A stretch of DNA of 9,326 bases from Minisyncoccota bacterium (GCA_020050775.1 JAGVKC010000042.1:1-9326), one strand, 5' to 3'; shown: positions 1-6,229, numbered from the stretch's first letter. Numbers and translations: made by a program. The notes: generated by a model not told the origin, from the letters alone.

Positions 1-214
1 CATTAGTGGCTGCATCACGAATAGCAGGGAGTGGTTTCGAAAGCGGCGGGCGAGGCTTCACTTCACCTTCTGCTTTAATTTGCGCTTCTGTCTTTGTATT
101 AGTAGTTTGCACGGTTGCATTACCTGACGCAGAAGCGTCTACTTCTGCACGGGCAAACGCGAAGGGCACGGTAAGGAGTGAGAGAGCGAGAACACTAAGT
201 AAAAAGCGCAACAT
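1..214 (-). CDS. Exported protein of unknown function, N-terminal part (runs off left edge)
   Basis: Read on the minus strand, an ATG at 214-212 opens a frame that stays open to the window edge, giving 71 complete codons. The protein begins MLRFLLSVLALSLLTVPFAF, a textbook Sec signal peptide: short n-region with R3, hydrophobic core at residues 4-20, and signal peptidase I sites AFA|RA (after A21) or ARA|EV (after A23). The mature part that is visible is rich in Ala, Thr, Glu and Lys, then Pro (KPRPPLSKPLP), which suggests a disordered region outside the membrane. There is no lipobox Cys, so a lipoprotein is unlikely. No family is recognised; the missing C-terminal part would decide function. 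It is divergent from ppaC. No Shine-Dalgarno sequence precedes the ATG. The opposite-strand frame covering the same bases shows no protein-like features. Confidence 0.75.
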   Translation of the reverse strand, partial: MLRFLLSVLALSLLTVPFAFARAEVDASASGNATVQTTNTKTEAQIKAEGEVKPRPPLSKPLPAIRDAATN

Positions 215-220
215 AATAGA

Positions 221-254
221 TATATAAGTGAATAAGCGTGTCACCCTAAGTATA
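221..254 (-). promoter_or_regulatory. Candidate -10 boxes for the exported-protein gene
   Basis: On the minus strand, TATACT lies at 254-249 and would give a leader of roughly 30 nt. A second box, TATATA at 226-221, sits exactly 6 nt before the ATG, the spacing found at other genes in this window, but its last base does not fit the -10 consensus. Neither box has a convincing -35 partner. Which one is used cannot be told from the sequence. Confidence 0.35.
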
Positions 255-263
255 TGCCGAAAC

Positions 264-311
264 CCCGTCAGTAGTGTTACGGGCGGGTGTTGAGAACTCC
301 ATGGGCACTAC
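264..311. other. Overlapping inverted repeats in the divergent intergenic gap
   Basis: CCCGT (264-268) pairs with ACGGG (279-283), and GTAGTG (271-276), which lies in the loop of that hairpin, pairs perfectly with CACTAC (306-311). The two foldings compete. The element sits between two divergent genes, upstream of both predicted transcription starts, so it may be an operator or only chance. No known riboswitch or tRNA pattern is recognised. Confidence 0.2.
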
Positions 312-337
312 GCCTCGTTATATAGTCATTTTTTGGC

Positions 338-343
338 TATACT
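338..343 (+). promoter_or_regulatory. Candidate -10 box (TATACT) for ppaC
   Basis: TATACT lies 23 nt before the ppaC ATG in an AT-rich stretch with a T-run just upstream. A start about 7 nt downstream would leave a leader of about 17 nt. No TTGACA-like -35 is seen at 16-18 nt upstream, and there is no Shine-Dalgarno sequence in the leader. Confidence 0.45.
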
Positions 344-366
344 AGGCACATTAATTCATAGAATAT

Positions 367-1293
367 ATGGCGAATATTAAAGTGTTTGGGCATAAGTCTC
401 CTGATACCGATACTACCGGCTCTGCAATACTCTGGGCGTGGTATCTCAACAATCACACGACCACTCCTGCAACCCCCTATGTGCTTGGCGAACTAAATAA
501 GGAAACGCAGTTCATGCTCAGTCGTTGGGGGGTGCCACAACCTGCACTTCTTGAATCACTCAGTTGTGAAGATGAAGTGGTAATCGTCGATACTAACAAT
601 CCTCAAGAGCTGCCTGACAATATAAATGAAGCGCAGATTGTTGCTATCATCGATCACCATAAACTGGTTGGGGGTCTAGAGACAAAGAGTCCGCCGACTA
701 TTACGATGCGCCCGCTCGCATGCACAGCGACTCTTATACATGACTTGATGGGTGAGGCTGCTGACACTCTTCCTAAAGAGATTGCTGGTGTCATGCTCTC
801 CTGCATACTTTCTGATACCCTCGAATTCCGTTCTCCAACAACCACCCCGCATGATAAAGCGGTGGCTGAAAAGATTGCAAAAGAGCTTGGCGTCGATATA
901 ACCGCTTATGCAAACGAGCTTTTCGCAGCAAAGTCTGATGTATCCGACTACACTGATTCAGGACTCGTACATCTCGATAGTAAGAAGTTTCCGGTTGGGG
1001 AGAAAAATATACGCGTTTCTGTTGTCGAAACTACTACTCCTATAGCAATTCTTGATCGTAAAAGCGGAATTATCGCTGCTATCAAACATATTCTCGAGGC
1101 AGAAAAAGATACTGACGATGTGCTCTTCTTCGTTATAGATATTCTAAAAGAAGAAGCGACCGTACTAACATATAGCGAACTCACAAAAAAAATTATTCAG
1201 TCTTCCTTTGAAGTATCGGTCACAGAAGATACGGTTGTGCTCCCTGGAATTGTTTCGCGCAAAAAGCAAATTGTCCCAGTTCTTAAGGTGTAA
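367..1293 (+). CDS. ppaC: Manganese-dependent inorganic pyrophosphatase (family II, DHH superfamily)
   Basis: The 308-residue product has the length and motifs of soluble family II pyrophosphatases, which hydrolyse cytosolic PPi to two phosphates and so drive nucleic acid, protein and lipid synthesis forward. Metal-site motifs are in place: H9, D13 and D15 in GHKSPDTD, D75 in VDTNN, D96-H97-H98 in IDHHK, and D150 in LSDT. The C-terminal substrate-binding signature SRKKQIVPVL is at 297-306. The usual VDHN motif reads VDTN here; the changed residue is not one of the known metal ligands, so activity is expected. There is no CBS or DRTGG regulatory insert. ATG at 367 places the first motif at the usual distance from the N-terminus. 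It converges on nusA with a shared terminator and is probably a single-gene transcript. Confidence 0.95.
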   Translation: MANIKVFGHKSPDTDTTGSAILWAWYLNNHTTTPATPYVLGELNKETQFMLSRWGVPQPALLESLSCEDEVVIVDTNNPQELPDNINEAQIVAIIDHHKLVGGLETKSPPTITMRPLACTATLIHDLMGEAADTLPKEIAGVMLSCILSDTLEFRSPTTTPHDKAVAEKIAKELGVDITAYANELFAAKSDVSDYTDSGLVHLDSKKFPVGEKNIRVSVVETTTPIAILDRKSGIIAAIKHILEAEKDTDDVLFFVIDILKEEATVLTYSELTKKIIQSSFEVSVTEDTVVLPGIVSRKKQIVPVLKV

Positions 1294-1295
1294 CC

Positions 1296-1336
1296 AAAAT
1301 AAAAACTCCCGGAGAATGTCCGGGAGTTTTTATTTT
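1296..1336. terminator. Bidirectional intrinsic terminator between ppaC and nusA
   Basis: AAAATAAAAACTCCCGGA (1296-1313) is perfectly complementary to TCCGGGAGTTTTTATTTT (1319-1336), with loop GAATG: an 18-bp stem with a GC-rich top and a T-tract on both strands. It begins 2 nt after the ppaC stop, and its right arm overlaps the first two bases of the nusA stop triplet (1335-1337). It can end both convergent transcripts. Confidence 0.95.
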
Positions 1337-2546
1337 ATTTAGTTTCTTCTGCGGCTTCTCCTGCCTGCGCAGGCAGGTCTTTTACCTCAGTTATTTCAGC
1401 TGCTTCAGCGATTTTTGCTCCGCCGGTTGACTGAATGTCCAGGCGCCAGCCTGTAAGTTTTGCCGCAAGGCGTACGTTTTGTCCGCCGCGGCCGATTGCC
1501 AGGGACTGCTGGTCTTCCGCAACTTTGATAGTTGCTTTGTGTTCTTCTTCGTTAAGGTCTACTTCAAGTACGCGGGCAGGGGAGAGGGCTTCTTCAATGA
1601 AGTGTTTAGTGTCTTCCGACCATTCGATGATGTCTATCTTTTCGCCACCTAGTTCTGAGGTAACAGTAGAGACGCGTACGCCGCGCTGACCCACCAAGGA
1701 GCCAACCGGGTCCACGTGTGGGTCGCTTGATGCAACCGCAACTTTAGAGCGGCTGCCTGCTTCGCGTGCAATTGCTTTGAAGATAACAGTGCCGTGTGAT
1801 GCTTCTGGCGCTTCCATTTCGAACAGCTTCTTAAGGAAGTCAGGATGCGCGCGGGAAAGGCGCAGGTAAATACCGCGAGGGCTTTCTTCTACTTGGTAGA
1901 GAAGCGCGCGGATGCGCTCTCCCTGGCGGAAACGCTCTCCAGGAATCTGCTCGTCATACGGGAGGATGCCGGTTGCGCGGCCGAGGTCTACATAGAGGTT
2001 GCCGCGCTCCATGCGCTGCACGGTACCAGAAACGATTTCGCCTGAGCGTGCACCGTATTCTGCAACCACTGAAACTTTCTCTGCTTCGCGGATTTTCTGG
2101 ATGATGACCTGCTTGGCAGTCTGAGCGGCAATGCGGCCGTAGTCGTCTTTGTTTTCAAGAGGGAAGATAAGTTCTTCTCCGACAGCGGCGTCGCGCTTGA
2201 TGAGCTTCGCGTCTTGAATCTGTATGTGCTGCTCTGGGTTGTAGCGCGGAAGAGGTTCAACGGTGTTGCCGTCTGCGTCTACTGTAGGTTCTGGCGCAAT
2301 GTCTTCCTCATCTTCTTCTACAAAGCGGACAGAGTTCTCGTCGACGATAGTCTTTACCTGCGAAAATTCAGTCGAGCCGGAATCCATGTCGATATGCGCC
2401 CGGATGACCTGGCCTTTCTTTGCGTATTCTTTTTTGTACGCAGTCGCGAGCGCAGCTTCGATGGCTTCGATAACCTTTGCGCGCGGTATGCCGCGGTCTT
2501 CTTCCAGCTCGCCCAGCACTGAGTTCATTACTTTTAGGTCGAACAT
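1335..2546 (-). CDS. nusA: Transcription termination/antitermination factor NusA
   Basis: The 403-residue protein binds RNA polymerase and nascent RNA and controls pausing, intrinsic termination and antitermination. Domain order is canonical: N-terminal polymerase-binding domain (about 1-155) with an acidic, Pro-containing segment at 77-101; S1 domain (about 166-234) with SGTVQRMERGNLYVDLG; KH1 (about 235-310) with DPVGSLVGQRGVRV and GEKIDIIEWS; KH2 (about 320-372) with SLAIGRGGQNVRLAAKLTGW. The C-terminal tail is a short Ala/Glu/Lys-rich stretch without the acidic repeats of E. coli NusA, as in most bacteria. It is not in a rimP-nusA-infB order: its neighbours are ppaC and a divergent PilB-like gene. 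The ATG is chosen because MFDLKVMNSVLGELEEDRGI matches the usual NusA N-terminus and lies 6 nt after a -10-like TATATT. Confidence 0.97.
   Translation of the reverse strand: MFDLKVMNSVLGELEEDRGIPRAKVIEAIEAALATAYKKEYAKKGQVIRAHIDMDSGSTEFSQVKTIVDENSVRFVEEDEEDIAPEPTVDADGNTVEPLPRYNPEQHIQIQDAKLIKRDAAVGEELIFPLENKDDYGRIAAQTAKQVIIQKIREAEKVSVVAEYGARSGEIVSGTVQRMERGNLYVDLGRATGILPYDEQIPGERFRQGERIRALLYQVEESPRGIYLRLSRAHPDFLKKLFEMEAPEASHGTVIFKAIAREAGSRSKVAVASSDPHVDPVGSLVGQRGVRVSTVTSELGGEKIDIIEWSEDTKHFIEEALSPARVLEVDLNEEEHKATIKVAEDQQSLAIGRGGQNVRLAAKLTGWRLDIQSTGGAKIAEAAEITEVKDLPAQAGEAAEETK
1360..1377. repeat. Perfect 18-bp palindrome within the nusA tail
   Basis: CCTGCCTGCGCAGGCAGG equals its own reverse complement over all 18 bases. 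It encodes the variable tail around LPAQAG, outside all folded NusA domains. It could be a dispersed palindromic repeat that landed in a tolerant tail, or a chance result of Ala/Gln/Gly codons. It is about 25 nt from the terminator stem and on the minus-strand mRNA would form an additional hairpin before it. Confidence 0.55.
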
Positions 2547-2552
2547 ATCTGA

Positions 2553-2558
2553 AATATA
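2553..2558 (-). promoter_or_regulatory. Start-proximal -10 box (TATATT) of nusA
   Basis: On the minus strand TATATT is followed by the six bases TCAGAT and then the nusA ATG. RNA would start at or next to the ATG, giving a leaderless mRNA. The same 6-nt spacing is seen at the HIT, recJ and rnhA genes. No -35 match is evident; the upstream DNA is AT-rich. Confidence 0.5.
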
Positions 2559-2596
2559 TTAGTTGATAGTTTTTTATGCATCTGGCAGTAGGGAAC

Positions 2597-2623
2597 AAAA
2601 AAACCACCCTCATAAGGGCGGTT
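2597..2623 (-). terminator. Intrinsic terminator upstream of nusA, possible attenuator
   Basis: On the minus strand AACCGCCCT (2623-2615) pairs with AGGGTGGTT (2610-2602) around loop TATG, and a run of T follows (2603-2597). One pair is G-U on the minus strand but an A-C mismatch on the plus strand, so only the minus-strand reading makes a good terminator. It lies about 50 nt before the nusA ATG, and no minus-strand gene ends nearby. A 6-bp inverted repeat, ATCTGG (2580-2585) and CCAGAT (2625-2630), encloses it. It probably ends a short leader RNA and so limits nusA expression from the distal promoter. Confidence 0.7.
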
Positions 2624-2636
2624 ACCAGATACCAAT

Positions 2637-2665
2637 ATCCTACCCATCCACATGTTAAAAGTCAA
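2637..2665 (-). promoter_or_regulatory. Sigma-70-type promoter (TTGACT-17-TAGGAT) reading toward nusA
   Basis: On the minus strand TTGACT (2665-2660, five of six consensus bases) is separated by 17 nt from TAGGAT (2642-2637, which keeps the key T1, A2 and T6). The predicted start near 2630 is only a few bases before the terminator hairpin at 2623-2597. This is the best two-part promoter seen in the window. Its only downstream gene is nusA. Confidence 0.55.
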
Positions 2666-2675
2666 TCCAGTGCCG

Positions 2676-2689
2676 TATTATAAGGAGTA
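2676..2689 (+). promoter_or_regulatory. Start-proximal -10 box and AAGGAG before the PilB-like gene
   Basis: TATTAT (2676-2681) is followed by eight bases and the ATG at 2690; a shifted reading, TATAAG (2679-2684), leaves five. Either would give a leaderless or near-leaderless mRNA. The AAGGAG at 2682-2687 looks like a ribosome site, but only two bases separate it from the ATG, too close for normal pairing, and it may not even be transcribed. Confidence 0.45.
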
Positions 2690-4345
2690 ATGCACCTTGG
2701 AGAGGCGGAGTTGAAAGACTTTCTTATAGACAGCGGACTTCTTTCCCGCTCGCAGGTAGCTTCTGCGCTAGAGCGCGCTCAGGGCAAGCCGCTCGCGCAT
2801 GTCTTAGTAGAGGGCGGCTTTCTAAGCGAAGACGAAGTGCGCCGCGCCTCGGCACACGCCCTTGGTATACCGTTCGTACAGCTTTCTCGCGACAACGTGT
2901 CTCTCGACGCTCTGTCGCTGGTTCCTGAACCTCTTTCACGACAGAAGGGCATTGTTGCCTTTGCACTAACAGAGCGTGGTTTGGAAGTAGCACTTCTTAA
3001 CTTGGCAGATTTAGAGTCTCTAGAATTTTTGCAGCCGAAATATCGCATTCTGCCCCGGCTTACGACGCAGCAGTCGATGACCAAAACACTCCTTATATAT
3101 CAAAAACATCTGCGCGAGCAGTACGGAGGACTCATTGAACAAGAGTCGCGTGTTGTGGAAGCGTTGGTATTCCATGCGCTTCATAGCAATGCGTCAGAAA
3201 TACTTTTAGATTATTCCAACGAAGGGCTTTTGGTGCGTCATCGCATCGGCGGCGTACTGCGAGAAGCAATGCGACTTCAGGCGCCAAAAGGGGAGACAGT
3301 GATAGCGCGTGTAAAAACCGCAGCAAAAATTTTCCCTGTGCGCAAAACCCAAGAAGGAAGTTTCCGACTGCAAAAAGACGGCGAAGAAATAACTGTGCGC
3401 GTGTACTCGCTGCCGACCGTTGCAGGAGAACGCATTTCGCTTCATATCTTGCGGCAGCACGAGTCGCGCAAAGGCTATACACTCGAATCCCTTGGACTTC
3501 ATGGCGAAGCGCTCGAGGCAGTGCATGGAGCTTTGCTAAAACGCAAAGGACTGGTGGTTGTGACTGGTGGAGCGCAAAGCGGAAAGACCACGCTTCTCTA
3601 CACGATGCTCGATACGCTGAATGCGCCTCATGTTTCGATTGCCACTGCAGAACGTATCGTGGAGCATTCCTTAACGCACATTGCACAAACGCAAACAGAA
3701 ACTAGCGAAGGGCTTTCAATGTCTGCGCTCGTACGCTCAGTGTTGCGCCAAGATCCTGACGTGCTGATGGTAGGAGATGTACGAGATCGCGAAACAGCGG
3801 CGCTTTGCGCACGTGCTGCAAGTCATGGCACGTTTGTGCTTATGAATGTGGAAGCCGCAAACACCTCGGAAGCTCTTGATAAGTTGCGTCGCCTGGGTGT
3901 GGAACCAGAACTTCTTTCCTCGACGCTCACGCTTGCTGTTGCTACCCGCACAGTGCGCATGCTTTCCGGCAAACAATTCTCCGACTCTCGCAAGCTCACG
4001 CGTGCGCAGCAAGATGCGTTGGAAGAACATGCAAACGCAGCGCGCATCCTCTCAACACTTAAAGAAGAAGGACGTATCGATAAAGGAGAGGCATGGAAAG
4101 ATATAGCCTTTCCTCGTCCAGTGCCTTCAACTGATTCTCCAGACGGGTATGCAGGTGCAATTGGTACGTACGAAGTCTTGCAGCCTACTACTGCCCTTAA
4201 GGAAAAAATTGCTGAAGGCGCGCAGGCGCAGGTCCTCGAAGCTCAAGCCCGTAAAGACGGCATGCTCACTCTTGCGGAAGACGGCCTGTACCGCGCGGCG
4301 CTAGGGGAGACTTCTATAGAAGAGGTGCTTGGAGAAGCAAAGTAG
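2690..4345 (+). CDS. PilB/GspE-like secretion ATPase, divergent and possibly inactive
   Basis: The 551-residue protein has the GspE/PulE/PilB layout: an N-terminal MshEN-like region (about 1-120), an N2 domain (about 155-255, with VRVYSLPTVAGERISLHIL) and a C-terminal RecA-type ATPase (about 265-500). These ATPases power type IV pilus assembly or type II secretion at the inner membrane face. Walker A is kept (GGAQSGKT, 293-300, for GPTGSGKT), as is LRQDPDVLMVGDVRD (352-366), but the catalytic Glu of Walker B is Asp at 363. The Asp box reads AERIVE for EDPVE, the His box (GHLVLSTLHTN) reads GTFVLMNVEAAN, and the zinc-binding cysteines are gone (LSGKQ for LCxxC; PSTDSPDGY for CxxCxxxGY). It may be a regulatory paralogue of a standard PilB elsewhere, or a slow ATPase. 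tpiA follows after 46 nt. Confidence 0.85.
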   Translation: MHLGEAELKDFLIDSGLLSRSQVASALERAQGKPLAHVLVEGGFLSEDEVRRASAHALGIPFVQLSRDNVSLDALSLVPEPLSRQKGIVAFALTERGLEVALLNLADLESLEFLQPKYRILPRLTTQQSMTKTLLIYQKHLREQYGGLIEQESRVVEALVFHALHSNASEILLDYSNEGLLVRHRIGGVLREAMRLQAPKGETVIARVKTAAKIFPVRKTQEGSFRLQKDGEEITVRVYSLPTVAGERISLHILRQHESRKGYTLESLGLHGEALEAVHGALLKRKGLVVVTGGAQSGKTTLLYTMLDTLNAPHVSIATAERIVEHSLTHIAQTQTETSEGLSMSALVRSVLRQDPDVLMVGDVRDRETAALCARAASHGTFVLMNVEAANTSEALDKLRRLGVEPELLSSTLTLAVATRTVRMLSGKQFSDSRKLTRAQQDALEEHANAARILSTLKEEGRIDKGEAWKDIAFPRPVPSTDSPDGYAGAIGTYEVLQPTTALKEKIAEGAQAQVLEAQARKDGMLTLAEDGLYRAALGETSIEEVLGEAK

Positions 4346-4354
4346 TATCCGCGG

Positions 4355-4385
4355 TGATACTATTGTTTTTGCAGGCATTCCTGCA
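4355..4385 (+). promoter_or_regulatory. Possible extended -10 and 5' hairpin ahead of tpiA
   Basis: TGATACTAT (4355-4363) fits an extended -10 (TGnTACTAT). About 7 nt downstream begins TGCAGG-CATT-CCTGCA (4370-4385), a 6-bp stem with a 4-nt loop ending 6 nt before the tpiA ATG. If transcription starts there, the mRNA would open with a hairpin that could protect its 5' end or hinder ribosome loading. tpiA may equally be read through from the upstream gene. No Shine-Dalgarno sequence is present. Confidence 0.3.
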
Positions 4386-4391
4386 CATACC

Positions 4392-5150
4392 ATGACCAAA
4401 AAACGTCTCGTAATCGCCAACTGGAAGATGTACGTGCACACTCCGCTAGAGGCGAAGAAATTCGCTCAGTCGCTGCGCAGAAAGACACGTGCGTTTGCGG
4501 GCGTTGAAGCAGCATTAGCCCCTTCTTTTGCATTGCTTCCGGTAGTTGCAGCTGCTCTCAAGGGCTCGAGTGTTCGCGTGGGTGCTCAGACTCTCTCTGG
4601 ACACGAAGAAGGAGCACACACCGGCGACGTGTCAGCGGCTATGGTAAAAGCGGCAGGTGGAACTTTTTCTATCATTGGACATTCTGAACGTCGTCTTACG
4701 GAAGACAATGAGTACGTACACAAACAGCTAGTGCTTGCAGCAACAAATGGTCTCGCGCCAGTCTTGTGTGTTGGAGAGTGCGAACGCTCCCAGGACGGAG
4801 CACATTTCTCTTTTATCGCAGAGCAGATCCGTTCCGCACTTACAGGTTCGCAATCTCTCGCAGGCAAATTAGTAGTTGCGTATGAACCGGTCTGGGCGAT
4901 AGGCAAGTCTGCAGTAGATGCCATGAAGCCAGAGGTCGTGCGCGAAACAGTAATTTTTATACGCAAAACACTTGCTGAAGTACTGCCGCGCGAACAGGCA
5001 ATGCGCATTCCGATACTCTACGGAGGTTCAGTAGAACCAGAGAATGCCAAAGAACTTTTTATAGAAGGAGGAGTCTCCGGATTTTTGGTAGGTCACGCGA
5101 GTGCGCAAGTTGACTCGTTCGTCGGAATTCTCCAGGCATGCAAAAAATGA
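4392..5150 (+). CDS. tpiA: Triosephosphate isomerase
   Basis: The 252-residue protein is a normal-length TIM barrel that interconverts dihydroxyacetone phosphate and glyceraldehyde 3-phosphate in the cytosol. Catalytic residues are present: N10-W11-K12-M, H97 in IIGHSERR, and E165 in AYEPVWAIG. Phosphate-binding glycines are in YGGSVEPENAKEL (210-222) and FLVGHASA (231-238, usually LVGGASL). The flexible lid, loop 6, is unusual: after WAIG comes KSAVDAMKPE in place of the nearly universal TGKTATPEQ. I recall similar lids in CPR TIMs, so this is probably a lineage variant and not a defect. The ATG at 4392 is chosen because MTKKRLVIANWKM is the standard N-terminus; an in-frame TTG at 4329 inside the upstream gene would add a non-homologous extension. 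The stop overlaps the pgk start (ATGA), which indicates translational coupling. Confidence 0.95.
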   Translation: MTKKRLVIANWKMYVHTPLEAKKFAQSLRRKTRAFAGVEAALAPSFALLPVVAAALKGSSVRVGAQTLSGHEEGAHTGDVSAAMVKAAGGTFSIIGHSERRLTEDNEYVHKQLVLAATNGLAPVLCVGECERSQDGAHFSFIAEQIRSALTGSQSLAGKLVVAYEPVWAIGKSAVDAMKPEVVRETVIFIRKTLAEVLPREQAMRIPILYGGSVEPENAKELFIEGGVSGFLVGHASAQVDSFVGILQACKK

Positions 5151-6229
5151 GAACTGTTCGCGAAGCTGAGGTGAGTGGCAAGCGCATCGTCATGCGCGTG
5201 GATTTTAATGAGCCTGTGCACGAGGGAGTAGTGGCTGACGATGCGCGTATTCGTGCGGCGCTGCCTACTATAAAATTTTTGCTAGAGAAAGGCGCATCTG
5301 CAATAACGCTTCTCACACACCTGGGGCGCCCTGAAGGAAAAGTCGTAGAAGCTCTGCGTGTTGCGCCGCTCCTGGCGAAACTCAAAGAACATCTGAACGA
5401 TGAAAGAATTACACTTAAAGAAAATCTCCGTTTTGATCCTCGCGAAGAATCAAATGACCCAGTATTTGCACAAGAACTCGCATCGCTTGGAGACGTATTC
5501 GTTAACGACGCATTCGCTGACGCGCACCGCAGCCACGCTTCGATAGTGGGCATTGCGTCGTTACTTCCTTCCTACGCAGGGCTTCTGATGGAAAAGGAAG
5601 TCGCAGCGCTTAGTGAAGCACTTACACCTCCAAAAGGCTCAATAGCTATTATCGGTGGAGCGAAATTCGAAACTAAAGAACCGCTCATAAAAAAACTTCT
5701 TTCTTTGTATGATACGGTCTTGCTTGGCGGAGCGCTTGGTAACGACGTCATAAAAGCCCGCGGCTTTCCATTCGGCGCGTCACTCGTGTCTGAAGTACCT
5801 GTGTCGCCGGAGATTGCTATGGATCAGCGGCTCGTAGTAGCGCTCGATGCATATTTTGTACAAAAAGACGCTGCTGCAGAGCGTACGTCGTTTGTAAATG
5901 ATATTCGCATTGAAGAAAAAATTGCCGATATAGGGCCAAAAACTGCTGCACTATGGGCTGAAAAAATACAGGCGGCGCCTTTTGTTCTGTGGAATGGGCC
6001 CATGGGTATATATGAAGAAGGATTTGCTGCGAGCACTGACGCGCTTGCTCAAGCGCTCGCGCAAAGCAAAGCTAAAGGAGTAGTGGGGGGCGGAGACACA
6101 ATTGCCGCACTTTCAAAAGTTACGTTTGATCCTCAGAAGATATTCCTCTCAACAGGCGGAGGTGCAATGCTTCAGTTTTTAGCGGAAGGCACACTTCCTG
6201 CGATTGAAGCACTTGAGGGTAAAAAGTAG
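5147..6229 (+). CDS. pgk: Phosphoglycerate kinase (compact form)
   Basis: This cytosolic enzyme transfers phosphate from 1,3-bisphosphoglycerate to ADP, the first ATP-yielding step of lower glycolysis. Motifs in order: RVDFNEP (17-23), DDARIRAALPTI (31-42), HLGRP (58-62), ENLRF (92-96), NDAFADAHRSHAS (120-132), GGAKFETK (170-177), GGALGNDVIKARG (194-206), WNGPMGIYE (282-290), GGGDT (314-318) and STGGGA (335-340). At 360 residues it is shorter than the usual 390-400; part of the loss is between HLGRPEGK and ENLRF, where the stretch around LxPGExxLL is absent. Substrate and nucleotide motifs are kept, so it should be active. The ATG at 5147 overlaps the tpiA stop as ATGA and gives the standard start MRTVRE; ATG at 5138 would add only MQK. 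No Shine-Dalgarno site is seen, so coupling to tpiA is likely. Confidence 0.96.
   Translation: MRTVREAEVSGKRIVMRVDFNEPVHEGVVADDARIRAALPTIKFLLEKGASAITLLTHLGRPEGKVVEALRVAPLLAKLKEHLNDERITLKENLRFDPREESNDPVFAQELASLGDVFVNDAFADAHRSHASIVGIASLLPSYAGLLMEKEVAALSEALTPPKGSIAIIGGAKFETKEPLIKKLLSLYDTVLLGGALGNDVIKARGFPFGASLVSEVPVSPEIAMDQRLVVALDAYFVQKDAAAERTSFVNDIRIEEKIADIGPKTAALWAEKIQAAPFVLWNGPMGIYEEGFAASTDALAQALAQSKAKGVVGGGDTIAALSKVTFDPQKIFLSTGGGAMLQFLAEGTLPAIEALEGKK

Noticed and set aside
6..227. Plus-strand open frame of 73 codons
   Set aside because: It lies opposite the signal-peptide gene on the minus strand, has no family features, and its composition is what an antisense reading of that gene would give.
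260..315. tRNA or known riboswitch in the ppaC upstream gap
   Set aside because: No cloverleaf, T-loop or known aptamer core can be drawn; only short competing stems are seen.
2682..2687. AAGGAG as Shine-Dalgarno site of the PilB-like gene
   Set aside because: Only two bases separate it from the ATG, too close for normal initiation; it may lie between the -10 box and the transcription start.
3132..3686. Minus-strand open frame of 184 codons inside the PilB-like gene
   Set aside because: The opposite strand carries recognisable ATPase motifs throughout; this frame has no motif or start signal.
4329..4391. TTG start for a longer tpiA
   Set aside because: It adds 21 non-homologous residues, overlaps the upstream gene and lacks a ribosome site; MTKKRLVIANWKM is the normal N-terminus.
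5059..5553. Minus-strand open frame of 164 codons across tpiA/pgk
   Set aside because: Ser/Arg-rich shadow of two well-supported genes on the plus strand.
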